Of a stretch of 55,702 nucleotides of DNA, positions 28,744 to 37,990 are shown in pieces. The notes beneath the pieces were generated by a model. The model was not told the origin of the DNA, made no database searches, and worked only from the letters and a program-made list of their open reading frames with translations. A program made the translations under genes and the position numbers. Numbering within the stretch: position 1 is the stretch's first letter; each line of letters starts with the position of its first letter. Source of the stretch: Thiogranum sp. (lineage in GTDB: Bacteria; Pseudomonadota; Gammaproteobacteria; DSM-19610); NCBI GenBank assembly GCA_030148915.1, contig JASBSN010000005.1, forward strand, positions 1 through 55,702, given 5' to 3'.

Positions 28744-29627
28744 ACCGGTATCTCCATGTGTCCGTTGTGCGACTGGATAAGGCGCTCTACAAAAAACTCC
28801 AGATGTCCACCGGCTAGCGAAGGCGCCGGCCATTTATCCGTTTTCTGCGCCAGATTTTTAAACGCAACCGCCGAGCGGCTGCGTGGGTACGCCTGCACCA
28901 CGGCGCGCTGCTTGCGTACCGCCTTGCGCAGATATTCGTCGTGCGGCACCACACCCATGAACTGCAGTGTTACATCGAGATAGCGGTCGGTTACACGTGA
29001 TATCTTGTTAAACAATTCCCTTCCCTCCTGGACACTTTGGACCTGATTGGCCAGCACCCGGAAACGCTGGATGCCGTACTCAGAGCTCAGAACTTTGATC
29101 AGCGCATAGGCGTCGGTGATCGATGCCGGCTCGTCGCATACCACCACCAACACTTCCTGCGCCGCACGACTGAAACTGGTGACGCTTTCATTGATGCCCG
29201 CAGCGGTATCGATAATCAGCGTATCCACCGGATGGTTGAGCTCGCTGAAGGCACGAATCAGACCGGCATTTTCCATAGTGTCGAGCTCCGCCAGGCGCTT
29301 CACTCCCGAGGCCGCCGGCACCACCATAATCCCCGCCGGGCCCTCGACGATGACTTCTTCAAGGGTGCGCACACCGTCAATGACGTGCGACAGATTGCTC
29401 GTCGGGTGCAGCCCGAGCAGCACATCGACATTGGCCAGACCCAGATCGGCGTCCATCAACATCACGCGCTTGCCCGCATCAGACATCGCCACCGCCAGAT
29501 TGACCGAAATATTGGTCTTGCCGACGCCACCCTTACCGCTGGTCACGCTGATGACTCTTACCGGTTCGGGTTTAGCCATGCGTCGTAATCCAGCCGCCTG
29601 ATCCACTCGCAACTCAGACAAGAACAT
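28740..29627 (-). CDS. flhG: Flagellar number regulator FlhG (FleN)
   Basis: MinD-like ATPase that limits polar flagella to one or a few by acting on FlhF and restraining FleQ. The 295 residues carry an N-terminal DQAAGLRRM (residues 9-17), the activator helix that stimulates FlhF GTPase. They also carry the deviant Walker A TSGKGGVGKTNISVNLAVAM, the switch segment LMDADLGLANVDVLLGL and Walker B DTLIIDTAAGI. The start lies 14 bases inside the end of flhF and the stop overlaps fliA, so flhF-flhG-fliA are tightly coupled. Confidence 0.96.
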   Translation of the reverse strand: MFLSELRVDQAAGLRRMAKPEPVRVISVTSGKGGVGKTNISVNLAVAMSDAGKRVMLMDADLGLANVDVLLGLHPTSNLSHVIDGVRTLEEVIVEGPAGIMVVPAASGVKRLAELDTMENAGLIRAFSELNHPVDTLIIDTAAGINESVTSFSRAAQEVLVVVCDEPASITDAYALIKVLSSEYGIQRFRVLANQVQSVQEGRELFNKISRVTDRYLDVTLQFMGVVPHDEYLRKAVRKQRAVVQAYPRSRSAVAFKNLAQKTDKWPAPSLAGGHLEFFVERLIQSHNGHMEIPV

Positions 29628-30849
29628 TCGTTCTCACGCCTCCAAACTGTTCGGCCATAACCGCGTCGGCGGGCAACTCACTGCTGCACTGCAGCGCCGC
29701 GGCCTGCTCAACCAGGCTCTGCGCGCGGGCCGGCTGCATGTCCTCGGGCACCCGCTGACCGTTGGTGACAAACATCAGCGCCAGCCGCTGCCGGATCAAG
29801 TTGGAGAGCACCCCGCCGAGACTTGCCGCTTCGTCGAGCTTGGTCAGAATGGCGCCTTCGAAGGCGACACCGGAAAAGGCTCGGATAGTCTCATCCAGAA
29901 CCGAAGGATGCAGCGTGGCGGAGAGCACCAGCAGGGTGCGAATCGGCATGCCGCTGTCGGCCAGGGTGGCGAACTGCTCGCTCAGGCGCACATCGCGCTG
30001 GCTCATGCCGGCGGTATCGATCAGCACCAGGCGTTTGTCGGCCAGGCTGTTGAGAGTGGAGCGCAGTTCTTTGTGATCGGAGGCCACCTGCACGGGAATA
30101 CCGAGCAGGCGTCCGTAAGTCATCAGTTGTTCGTGCGCGCCGATACGATAGCTATCGGTGGTCACCAACGCGACATGGCGACGACCGTGACGCAGCACAT
30201 AGCGCGCCGCCAGTTTGGCAATGCTGGTGGTCTTGCCGACGCCGGTGGAGCCGACCAGGGCGACAATGCCCCCGTGGTCGAGAAAATCGTTATCGGCGAT
30301 CGGAAGGGTCGCCGAGAGTTCGTCCAGGGCCAGCTCCCAGGCGTGCTGGCTATCGCGCGCCTGGCGCGCCGGCGCCGAGACGCGCTCGACCAGCGCGCTA
30401 TCCAATTCCATGGCGCTGAGCCGACGCATGACCTCAGTGTGCAGCGGTTCGCGCCGCTCCCGGTCGCTCCAGGCCAGATGCGCCAGTTGGTTTTCCAGCA
30501 GCCCACGCAACTGATGGATCTCCTCGCGCATGGAGACGATCGCCGGATCCTGCACCCAGTCGCCCGGCACGGCGTTGCGTGTACGTCGTGGCGCGGGCGC
30601 GGCGGCGGGCGTCGGGTCCGCCGTGGTGTCTTTGTCCGGAGCTGTATTAGATGGCACGGCCGAAGACTTCTGATCGTCGGCGACCGCTGAGGCTTCAAAC
30701 AGCGATTCGTCATAGTCGATCGCCGCGACGATTTCGATGCCCCCGTCAACTTGGCGGTTGGAGAGAATCACCGCGTCGGGGCCCTGCTCGTCGCGTACTT
30801 TTTTTATTGCCTGGCGCATGTCAGGCGCAAAGAAGCGTTTCACCTTCAT
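29614..30849 (-). CDS. flhF: Flagellar placement SRP-type GTPase FlhF
   Basis: FlhF is a third SRP-family GTPase that sets the polar site of flagellar assembly. The 411-residue protein has a basic N-terminal B domain (MKVKRFFAPDMRQAIKKVRD), a Pro/Ala/Asp-rich stretch (about 55-95) and an NG domain: G1 GSTGVGKTTSIAKLAARYVL, G3 LIDTAGMSQRD, G4 LTKLDEAASLGG. The gene follows flhA by 61 bases, a gap that contains a 7-bp hairpin, and overlaps flhG by 14 bases. Together with FlhG it points to polar flagellation. Confidence 0.96.
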   Translation of the reverse strand: MKVKRFFAPDMRQAIKKVRDEQGPDAVILSNRQVDGGIEIVAAIDYDESLFEASAVADDQKSSAVPSNTAPDKDTTADPTPAAAPAPRRTRNAVPGDWVQDPAIVSMREEIHQLRGLLENQLAHLAWSDRERREPLHTEVMRRLSAMELDSALVERVSAPARQARDSQHAWELALDELSATLPIADNDFLDHGGIVALVGSTGVGKTTSIAKLAARYVLRHGRRHVALVTTDSYRIGAHEQLMTYGRLLGIPVQVASDHKELRSTLNSLADKRLVLIDTAGMSQRDVRLSEQFATLADSGMPIRTLLVLSATLHPSVLDETIRAFSGVAFEGAILTKLDEAASLGGVLSNLIRQRLALMFVTNGQRVPEDMQPARAQSLVEQAAALQCSSELPADAVMAEQFGGVRTNVLV

Positions 30850-30870
30850 CTCAACACCCCACTGATCCGT

Positions 30871-30886
30871 AAGGCGCCCGCGCCTT
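30871..30886. other. Hairpin in the flhA-flhF gap
   Basis: AAGGCGC-CC-GCGCCTT is a perfect 7-bp inverted repeat in the 61-base gap between flhA and flhF. On the minus strand no U-run follows, so strong termination is unlikely; it may tune flhF expression or mRNA processing. Confidence 0.4.
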
Positions 30887-30910
30887 TGTCTTTATGATTC
30901 GCCGCTACGT

Positions 30911-33037
30911 TCATGCTGCCGGGCTCCTGTTGCTCTGTACACCGAGACTCGGCGCATCTGTGCCAATGTTGGCAACCACTTTGATCTGTTTGTTATCCGG
31001 TATTTCGTTGTAGGCCAACACCCGCAGCATCGGAATGCTGTGGCGCACCAGTTTGGCCAGCCAGGGGCGCAGCGGCGGCGTCACCAGCAGAATCGCCGGC
31101 TGACCTGCCGCTTCCTGGCGCTGCGCGCTTTCGGCCAGCGAACGGTGCATCCGTTCCGCCAGACCGGGCTCTATGCCGGCGCCCCCCTCGGACAGTCCTT
31201 GAACTGACGATTGCAATATCTGTTCCAGTGAAGGATCGAGCGTGATAACCGGGACTTCGGCTTCCATCCCATTGATATGCTGGATAATTGATCGACCCAG
31301 CGCGACTCGTACCCCGGCGGTCAAAGCGCCAGGATCTTGACTCCTGGCTCCGGTTTCGGCGAGTGTCTCGGCAATGGTGCGCATGTCGCGGACGGGGATG
31401 CGCTCTTCGAGCAAATTTTGCAGCACGCGCAAAACCACGCCGAGAGACAGGGTTTTGGGCACCAGGTCTTCGACCAGCTTGGGCGTACTCTTGGCCAGCA
31501 CATCGAGCAGCTGCTGGACTTCTTCGTGGCCGATAAGTTCGTGGGCGTGACCTTGCAGCAGTTCGCTGAGGTGGGTGGCAACCACGGTACTGGAGTCGAC
31601 CACGGTATATCCAAGCGTCCGCGCGTTGTCCCGCTCGGTGATCGGAATCCATACCGCCGGCAAACCGAACGCCGGGTCGCGGGTCTCGATGCCCTGCAAG
31701 TTGCCGAACACCCTGCCCGGATTGATCGCCAGGTCCCGGTCCGGGTAAATCTCCGCCTCACCGACCGGCACACCCATCAGCAAAATACGGTAAGCGTTGG
31801 GCGATAATTCGAGATTGTCGCGGATGTGCACCGGTTGAATCAGAAAACCGAGCTCCTGCGAAAGTTTTTTACGCACCCCCTTTATGCGGTCCATCATCTG
31901 GCCACCCTGGGCCCGATCGACCAGCGGAATCAGTCGATACCCCACCTCCAGGCCGATGATGTCAACGGCGCCGACATCCTCCCAGCTCAAGTCGCGCGCC
32001 TCGCTCGGCGCTGCCTCTTCCTCTACCGGCTCCTCAACCGGCAGCAGTTCCTGCTGTTGGCGTTTCCAGGTGAGATACGAGCCGCCACCGGCCAGTGCCG
32101 CCAGCGACAGGAACGCCAGGTTCGGCATGCCCGGAATCAGCCCCATGAAACCGATAATGCCGCCCGAGACTCCCAGCACCATGGGATTACCGAACATCTG
32201 GTCAAAGACCTGTTCGGACATTTTGTTCTTACTGGAGACACGCGTGACGATAATCGCCGTCGCCGAGGACAGCACCAGGGAGGGAATCTGCGCCACCAGC
32301 CCGTCACCGATGGTGAGCAGCGTGTAATTGCGCATGGCCTCACCGATGTCCAGGCCGAACTGCAGCGTACCGATCGCCAGCCCGCCGATAATATTGATAA
32401 ACAGAATCAGGATGCCGGCGATGGCGTCACCACGGACGAACTTGCTGGCACCGTCCATGGCGCCGTAAAAATCCGCTTCGCTGGCGATATCCTCGCGTCG
32501 CGCTCGGGCGTCTTCCTGGGTAATCAGCCCGGCGTTCATATCGGCATCGATCGCCATCTGTTTGCCGGGCATGGCATCGAGGGTAAAGCGGGCGCTGACT
32601 TCCGAGACTCGCCCGGCGCCCTTGGTGACCACGACAAAATTGATAATGACAAGGATGGCGAACACCACCAGACCCACTGCGTAGTTACCGCCGACGACAA
32701 ATTCACCGAACGATTCGATGACTTTACCGGCTGCCCCCGTACCGGTATGTCCGTTCAGCAACACGACCCGGGTGGAGGCGACGTTCAACGCCAGACGCAA
32801 CAGCGTGGTGACCAGCAGCACCGTGGGAAAGATACCGAAATCGAGCGGTCGCAGCGCATAGATGGTCACCATCAACACCACCAGCGACAGCGTGATATTA
32901 AAAGTGAAGAACATGTCCAGGGCGATGGGCGGCAAGGGAATAATCACCATCGCCAGCATCATCACCAGCAGGATCGGCGCCCCCAGCCCCTGACGGCCGA
33001 TGGCGCGCAGGCTCGGAATTAATGCATCAGTTGCCAT
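30911..33037 (-). CDS. flhA: Flagellar export gate protein FlhA
   Basis: FlhA is the large ring-forming membrane component of the flagellar type III export gate. Its 708 residues have eight predicted membrane segments in the first 320 (for example MFFTFNITLSLVVLMVTIYA), with the FHIPEP-family cytosolic loop DAMPGKQMAIDADMNAGLI near 160-180, followed by a linker (about 330-360, Glu-rich) and a cytosolic domain that docks chaperone-substrate complexes. It starts 35 bases after flhB. Length is close to Salmonella FlhA (692). Confidence 0.97.
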   Translation of the reverse strand: MATDALIPSLRAIGRQGLGAPILLVMMLAMVIIPLPPIALDMFFTFNITLSLVVLMVTIYALRPLDFGIFPTVLLVTTLLRLALNVASTRVVLLNGHTGTGAAGKVIESFGEFVVGGNYAVGLVVFAILVIINFVVVTKGAGRVSEVSARFTLDAMPGKQMAIDADMNAGLITQEDARARREDIASEADFYGAMDGASKFVRGDAIAGILILFINIIGGLAIGTLQFGLDIGEAMRNYTLLTIGDGLVAQIPSLVLSSATAIIVTRVSSKNKMSEQVFDQMFGNPMVLGVSGGIIGFMGLIPGMPNLAFLSLAALAGGGSYLTWKRQQQELLPVEEPVEEEAAPSEARDLSWEDVGAVDIIGLEVGYRLIPLVDRAQGGQMMDRIKGVRKKLSQELGFLIQPVHIRDNLELSPNAYRILLMGVPVGEAEIYPDRDLAINPGRVFGNLQGIETRDPAFGLPAVWIPITERDNARTLGYTVVDSSTVVATHLSELLQGHAHELIGHEEVQQLLDVLAKSTPKLVEDLVPKTLSLGVVLRVLQNLLEERIPVRDMRTIAETLAETGARSQDPGALTAGVRVALGRSIIQHINGMEAEVPVITLDPSLEQILQSSVQGLSEGGAGIEPGLAERMHRSLAESAQRQEAAGQPAILLVTPPLRPWLAKLVRHSIPMLRVLAYNEIPDNKQIKVVANIGTDAPSLGVQSNRSPAA

Positions 33038-33072
33038 AGTTACACCTGTTGTCGCTTAGAGCACGCCGTAGC

Positions 33073-34248
33073 TTATTCATCGGCGTGGCCGCGTTCGTGA
33101 CCGGTAGCGGTTCCCGGCCCCTGGAAGAATTCGTCCGACACTTCCACCTTGCCGGGTCCAACGGGTAACGGCCCGCCGTGCGCGCTGGCTTTCAGCTGGA
33201 AGATGTAGGCAAGAATCTGCGCCACGGCCAGGTACAAACCGGCCGGGACCTGTTGGTTGATGTCGGTGCTGTAATAGAGCGCGCGGGCCAGAGGCGGCGC
33301 CTCGTACAGCGGCACCTTGTGAGCCGCGGCGACCGTACGAATCTGGCCGGCGACAAGCTCCACGCCTTTGGCGATGACCACCGGAGCGGCCATCTTTTCG
33401 GCGTTGTAGCGCAACGCCACCGCGTAATGGCTCGGATTGGTGATCACCACATCGGCGTGCGGTATCTCCTCCATCATGCGCCGCTGCGCGACCTCGCGCT
33501 GCAGTTGGCGGATGCGCGATTTGATCTCCGGCTTGCCTTCGCTGTTCTTCTGCTCATCGCGCACTTCCTGGCGCGTCATTTTCATGTTCTTGGCGTGGTC
33601 CCAGAGCTGGAACGGCACGTCGATAGCGACGATCAACAGCAGCGAGGCGCTCAGCAGGATAAAAGACTGGGAGAGGATGCCGCCGCTGTGTGCCAGGCCC
33701 GCGGGCAACGACTGTCGGCCGAGCACCAGCAGTTCGGGCATGTAGTACCAGAGTAAACCGGCGCCGATGGAACCGATGAGCGCAAACTTGGCCAGCGCCT
33801 TGACCACTTCCACCAGCCCGCGCTGACTGAACATCCGCCTGAGGCCCGCCAGCGGATTGATTTTCCCCGGCTTGAACGCAAGCGCCTCGGTGCTGAACGC
33901 CCAGCCGCCGAGCGCCACCGGCGCGGCGAACGCGGTAACCACCATGATCAGCAAAAAAGGCGCCATCAGCAACGCGGCATCGCCGATCGCTGTACCCAAC
34001 TGATCGATCACCGCCCAGCGGTCAAAGACCTTGGCCCGTTCGAGGGCCAGGCCGTTGTGCATCAACTGGCCGACCCGTTCAATCATCTCGCCGCCCATCA
34101 AGGACAACGACAGCGCACCAACCAACAGCATAGCGGTGGTGGTCAGCTCCCGCGATCGGGGCACCTGGCCTTTTTTGCGTCCTTCCTCAAGGCGCTTGGG
34201 GGTCGCCTGTTCGGTTTTCTCCTGACCGTCCTCGTTCTCCTGGGCCAT
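33073..34248 (-). CDS. flhB: Flagellar export switch protein FlhB
   Basis: FlhB switches export from hook to filament substrates after autocleavage in its cytosolic domain. In 391 residues: N-terminal EKTEQATPKRLEEGRKKGQV, four membrane segments between about 30 and 210, then the cytosolic domain with ADVVITNPSHYAVALRY. The cleavage site reads Asn271-Pro272-Ser273-His274, with serine in place of the usual threonine of NPTH; this conservative change should still allow cleavage. An acidic/His-rich C-terminal tail extends past the conserved domain. The start follows the fliR stop by one base. Confidence 0.96.
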   Translation of the reverse strand: MAQENEDGQEKTEQATPKRLEEGRKKGQVPRSRELTTTAMLLVGALSLSLMGGEMIERVGQLMHNGLALERAKVFDRWAVIDQLGTAIGDAALLMAPFLLIMVVTAFAAPVALGGWAFSTEALAFKPGKINPLAGLRRMFSQRGLVEVVKALAKFALIGSIGAGLLWYYMPELLVLGRQSLPAGLAHSGGILSQSFILLSASLLLIVAIDVPFQLWDHAKNMKMTRQEVRDEQKNSEGKPEIKSRIRQLQREVAQRRMMEEIPHADVVITNPSHYAVALRYNAEKMAAPVVIAKGVELVAGQIRTVAAAHKVPLYEAPPLARALYYSTDINQQVPAGLYLAVAQILAYIFQLKASAHGGPLPVGPGKVEVSDEFFQGPGTATGHERGHADE

Positions 34249-34249
34249 C

Positions 34250-35044
34250 TCAGGGCCCCCCGCCGCCGAGTGAGGCGGCCGCCCTCAGCGCTTCGTCCAG
34301 CATCTGCTGGAGTTCCGGTAGCAGGCTGGCCAGGGCAAACACCAGAATAATGAAACCCAGCATCAGGGTCATCGGGAAGCCGACGCCGAAAATATTCAGC
34401 TGCGGCGCCGCGCGGCTGATCACACCGAAACACAGGTTCACCAGCAGGATCGCGGTGACCGCCGGCAGTGCGACCATCATCGCGTCGCCGAACATGCGCA
34501 CGCCCCAGTGGGCGACACTGCGAAAATCATCACGCGACAACGCATCGAGGCCGATCGGTAACGACTGAAAACTGTCCACCAGTACGCGCAGCAGCGCCAG
34601 GTGGCCGTTGAGCGCCAGAAACAGTAACGTGGCGATGACCAGATAATATTGGCCGATGACCGGTACGCTGACGCCGTTCTGGGGATCGACCATCTGCGCG
34701 AAGCCCAGCCCCATGCCCATGGCGATGGTCTGTCCGGCGACCACCAGCGTGGCCAGCACCAGCTGCAAACTGAAGCCGATCGCCAGGCCGATGAGAATTT
34801 GCTGCAGGGTCACCAGGGCGCTGGCTGCAGACAGCGGATCGATCACCGGTACGCGCGGAATCACCGGCAGCACGACCCAGGTCAGCAGCAGGGCGATAAC
34901 CAGCCGCACCCGCAGCGGCACTACGCGGGCGCCGAAAATCGGCGCGATCGTCAGCATCGCCGCGATACGCGTGAACGGCCAGACCAGACCACCCGCCCAT
35001 GAATTGACGTCGGCGCCGGTAAAGAGCATGGCCGCATTGCTCAT
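34250..35044 (-). CDS. fliR: Flagellar export protein FliR
   Basis: FliR is an integral membrane part of the FliPQR export-gate core. The 264-residue protein has several long hydrophobic segments (FTRIAAMLTIAPIFGARVVP at the start is the family signature; LVLATLVVAGQTIAMGMGLG and VALPAVTAILLVNLCFGVIS follow). It sits 4 bases after fliQ and one base before flhB in the usual fliPQR-flhB order. Confidence 0.96.
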   Translation of the reverse strand: MSNAAMLFTGADVNSWAGGLVWPFTRIAAMLTIAPIFGARVVPLRVRLVIALLLTWVVLPVIPRVPVIDPLSAASALVTLQQILIGLAIGFSLQLVLATLVVAGQTIAMGMGLGFAQMVDPQNGVSVPVIGQYYLVIATLLFLALNGHLALLRVLVDSFQSLPIGLDALSRDDFRSVAHWGVRMFGDAMMVALPAVTAILLVNLCFGVISRAAPQLNIFGVGFPMTLMLGFIILVFALASLLPELQQMLDEALRAAASLGGGGP

Positions 35045-35048
35045 GGGC

Positions 35049-35318
35049 TTAACCGATCAGTTCCGGAATGCGTCCGATAAGCCCGGTGGTGAATCCCATC
35101 AGGGTGTTCAGCAGGGCCGGGCCGGCGAACAGTATCACCAGACCCACCACAATCAGCTTGGGGACAAAGGTCAGGGTCATTTCATTGATCTGGGTGGCGG
35201 CCTGCAGCATGCCGATGAGCAAACCCACCACCAGCGCCGACAGCAGCAGCGGTGCCGACAGCAGCGCCGTGACCTCCATCGCCTGAGTGCCGATATCGAG
35301 AACAGTTTCCGGTGTCAT
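35049..35318 (-). CDS. fliQ: Flagellar export protein FliQ
   Basis: FliQ is an 89-residue protein of two membrane helices that wraps the FliP ring in the export gate. Typical sequence: MEVTALLSAPLLLSALVVGL, then GMLQAATQINEMTLTFVPKL. The length is the family standard (89 in Salmonella). It lies 10 bases after fliP and 4 before fliR. Confidence 0.96.
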   Translation of the reverse strand: MTPETVLDIGTQAMEVTALLSAPLLLSALVVGLLIGMLQAATQINEMTLTFVPKLIVVGLVILFAGPALLNTLMGFTTGLIGRIPELIG

Positions 35319-35328
35319 GGACCAGCTC

Positions 35329-36072
35329 CTAGACGCTAAAACTGGAGGCCAGCGTACCCATAATCAGGGACCAGCCATCGATTAAAACAAACAACATGAT
35401 TTTGAACGGCAATGAAATAATCATCGGCGAAAGCATCATCATGCCCATAGACATCAACAAGGTGGCAATCACCAGATCGATAACCAGAAAGGGGATCAGT
35501 ATCAGGAAACCGATCTGGAAAGCGGTTTTCAGCTCACTGGTGACAAACGCCGGCATCAGCAGCGAAAACGGCACGTCGTCCGGACCGGCGAACTGACCGG
35601 CGTTGGAGATATTGGCAAACAAAGTGAGATCATCATCGCGTGTCTGTGCCAGCATGAACTGACGCAACGGCACGGCGGCATGCTGCAGCGCGTCCTGAGC
35701 CGGCATTTGCTCATCAAGGTAGGGCTCCAGGGCGCTGTCGTAAACTTTATCGAACACCGGCATCATGATGAACAGGCTGAGAAACAGCGCCAGACCCACC
35801 AATACCTGATTGGACGGCGAGGATTGCGTGCCCAGTGCCTGGCGCAGTATCGCCAGGACAATGATGATGCGCGTGAACGAGGTCATCATCATCAGCGCCG
35901 CCGGCAGCAGGCTGAGCGCTGTCATGAACAGCAGCACCTGAATCGTCACGGTGTAGGTTTCTGAACCGTCCTTACCCGGCTCCACTTTGAGCGCCGCCAG
36001 GCCGGGCTCGGCCAGAGCCATCACCGGTGACAGACTCAACAACAACGTGACCCAGAACAACAGCCGTTTCAT
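35329..36072 (-). CDS. fliP: Flagellar export protein FliP
   Basis: FliP pentamers form the core of the export channel. The 247-residue precursor begins with a signal peptide ([20 protein letters not shown]), then has membrane segments with the family signatures [20 protein letters not shown] and [20 protein letters not shown]. The start overlaps the fliO stop as ATGA. Length matches Salmonella FliP (245). Confidence 0.97.
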   Translation of the reverse strand: MKRLLFWVTLLLSLSPVMALAEPGLAALKVEPGKDGSETYTVTIQVLLFMTALSLLPAALMMMTSFTRIIIVLAILRQALGTQSSPSNQVLVGLALFLSLFIMMPVFDKVYDSALEPYLDEQMPAQDALQHAAVPLRQFMLAQTRDDDLTLFANISNAGQFAGPDDVPFSLLMPAFVTSELKTAFQIGFLILIPFLVIDLVIATLLMSMGMMMLSPMIISLPFKIMLFVLIDGWSLIMGTLASSFSV

Positions 36073-36554
36073 GCCGATTTCCCCCTGCCGATAACCCGCG
36101 CCAACTGCTCGGCGAAACCACCGCCCGGCAACGCATCGCCCGCGGCCAGGGGTTGCTCGAGCACATGCAGCGTCTGCACGCGCCCGGGAGCGACGCCGAG
36201 CAGCAATTGTGTTTCACCGGCCTGAATCAACACGACGCGTTCGCGCGCCCCCATCGACAGGCCGCCGAGAACGCGCAGGCCACCGCCCGCTGCTGCCTGG
36301 AAGCGCCCGCTGCGCTTGAGCAACCACGCCAGCGCAAGAATCAGGCCCAGCACCACGAGCATGCCGAGTGTCAGTTGCCACAGGCTCGACATCGCCAGAG
36401 GATCGTGCGTGGCAGGCGCGCGGCCGGCGGTCTCTGCGGGTACCTCGGTGGCGGTAGCGGCAGGTGTCGGCTCAACCCCCGCCTGTACGCCGGCCTGGAC
36501 TGTCAGCAATAACAAAACCAGCAGCAGCCGAGGGCAAAGTAAAGTCAGATTCAT
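36069..36554 (-). CDS. fliO: Flagellar biosynthesis protein FliO
   Basis: FliO helps FliP assemble into the export gate. The 161-residue protein has an N-terminal signal-like segment (about 6-25), a Pro/Ala/Thr-rich spacer, a membrane helix (about 58-80, [20 protein letters not shown]) and a small cytosolic domain ([20 protein letters not shown]) seen in FliO homologues. FliO varies widely in sequence; placement between fliN and fliP supports the call. It lies 7 bases after fliN. Confidence 0.92.
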   Translation of the reverse strand: MNLTLLCPRLLLVLLLLTVQAGVQAGVEPTPAATATEVPAETAGRAPATHDPLAMSSLWQLTLGMLVVLGLILALAWLLKRSGRFQAAAGGGLRVLGGLSMGARERVVLIQAGETQLLLGVAPGRVQTLHVLEQPLAAGDALPGGGFAEQLARVIGRGKSA

Positions 36555-36561
36555 GCGTTAC

Positions 36562-36978
36562 CTACTTCAGCTTCCTGACGCGTTCGGCCGGGCTGATCAC
36601 ATCGGTCAGGCGGATACCGAACTTTTCGTTCACTACCACGACTTCGCCGTGCGCCACCAGCGTCCCGTTGACCAACACATCCATCGGTTCACCGGCCAGA
36701 CGATCGAGTTCCACCACCGAGCCCTGGTTGAGTTGCAACAGGTTGCGAATACTGATGTGAGTACGCCCGATTTCCATCGAGATAGTGACCGGAATGTCCA
36801 GAATGACATCCAGGTTGGCCTCATCGCCGGCCGGACCCCCGGAGGTATCCTCCAGACTGTCGAATTGCGCGGCGGGGACATCAGCAACCGCCGTCTCGCT
36901 GTCTGCATCCGACTGCTCGGCCATGGCCGCCGCCCAATCGTCGTCCGCAGCGTCCTGATTATCAGTGTCGTTACTCAT
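36562..36978 (-). CDS. fliN: Flagellar motor switch protein FliN
   Basis: FliN forms the lower C-ring with FliM and receives CheY-P. The 138 residues consist of an acidic, disordered N-terminal half (about 1-50) and the conserved SpoA domain (ILDIPVTISMEIGRTHISIR, LLQLNQGSVVELDRLAGEPM, VVNEKFGIRLTDVISPAERV). It lies 19 bases after fliM, the usual order. Confidence 0.96.
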   Translation of the reverse strand: MSNDTDNQDAADDDWAAAMAEQSDADSETAVADVPAAQFDSLEDTSGGPAGDEANLDVILDIPVTISMEIGRTHISIRNLLQLNQGSVVELDRLAGEPMDVLVNGTLVAHGEVVVVNEKFGIRLTDVISPAERVRKLK

Positions 36979-36997
36979 CTGGCTTCTCCCGCCGTGC

Positions 36998-37981
36998 CTA
37001 GGCGTCCGTTTGTCCGGGGGTTATCTTGCGCATGATCTTCACCGCGCGACTGCCGTTATAGAGACCGAAAGTGCCGCGAAAAACCGGTGTCGATTCGGCT
37101 TCCACGGTGACCAGGTCAGGTAGATCGATAGGGATGACATCGCCGACGCGCAGCGCATTGACTTCGCGCAATGACAGTGTCGTTTCCACCAGTGTGCTGC
37201 TCATAGTCACGCGCGCCTGTTTCATTTCATCGCGGATCGAGCGTGTCCAACGGTCGTCGCGATCAGAACGATCGCTCTGCACGCCGGCGTCAAGCAGATC
37301 GCGAATCGGTTCGACCATCGAGTAGGGCATGGTGACGTGCATGTCCCCGCCACCGCCCTCGAGCTCGATACGGAATGTGTTCACCACCACGACTTCCGTG
37401 GGGCTGACAATATTGGCAAAGTGCGGATTGACCTCCGAGCCCTGGTAGTCGAAGTTCACGTCGATCACAGGCTTCCACGCCTGGCTCAAATCCTTGAAGG
37501 CCAGATCGAGCACCATTTGGATGACGCGCAGTTCGGTGGGAGTGAACTCCCGCCCTTCAATCTTGGTATGGAAGCGACCGCCGCCGCCAAAAAAATTGTC
37601 CACCAGGGCGAACACCAGCTTCGGCTCGAGGACAAACAGCGAGGTACCCCGCAGCGGCTGCACGCGCACCAGGTTGAGGCTGGTGGGTACGAACAGGCTG
37701 TGCACGTACTCGGCGAACTTCAGCATCTGTACGCCGGATACCGAGATCTCGCCGGCGCGACGCAGCATATTGAAAAGACTGATGCGGAAATAACGCGCGA
37801 AGCGCTCGTTGATCATCTCCAGCGTGGGCATGCGCCCGCGCACAATGCGATCCTGACTGGTAAAGTCGTAACCGCGAGCCTCGCCTTCCGGCACGCTCTC
37901 GTCGGTCTCGGTTTCCACGTCGCCGCCGCTGACACCGTGCAGCAGCGCGTCGATTTCGTCCTGCGAAAGAAGATCGTTCAC
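36998..37981 (-). CDS. fliM: Flagellar motor switch protein FliM
   Basis: FliM is the C-ring middle subunit and the first CheY-P binding site. From GTG 37981 it has 327 residues. The N-terminal CheY-docking peptide is LLSQDEIDALLHG (residues 4-16), followed by a linker, the middle domain (LEMINERFARYFRISLFNML, RGTSLFVLEPKLVFALVDNF) and a C-terminal SpoA domain (RVGDVIPIDLPDLVTVEAES). The start is 9 bases after fliL. The docking peptide closely resembles peptides in CheA and CheZ in the same cluster. Confidence 0.96.
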   Translation of the reverse strand: MNDLLSQDEIDALLHGVSGGDVETETDESVPEGEARGYDFTSQDRIVRGRMPTLEMINERFARYFRISLFNMLRRAGEISVSGVQMLKFAEYVHSLFVPTSLNLVRVQPLRGTSLFVLEPKLVFALVDNFFGGGGRFHTKIEGREFTPTELRVIQMVLDLAFKDLSQAWKPVIDVNFDYQGSEVNPHFANIVSPTEVVVVNTFRIELEGGGGDMHVTMPYSMVEPIRDLLDAGVQSDRSDRDDRWTRSIRDEMKQARVTMSSTLVETTLSLREVNALRVGDVIPIDLPDLVTVEAESTPVFRGTFGLYNGSRAVKIMRKITPGQTDA

Positions 37982-37990
37982 CGCTACACC

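Noticed and set aside
30871-30910. Sigma-28-like TAAAGACA-N11-GCC before flhF
   Set aside because: The -10 half matches only GCC and the sequence is part of a GC hairpin; too weak to call.
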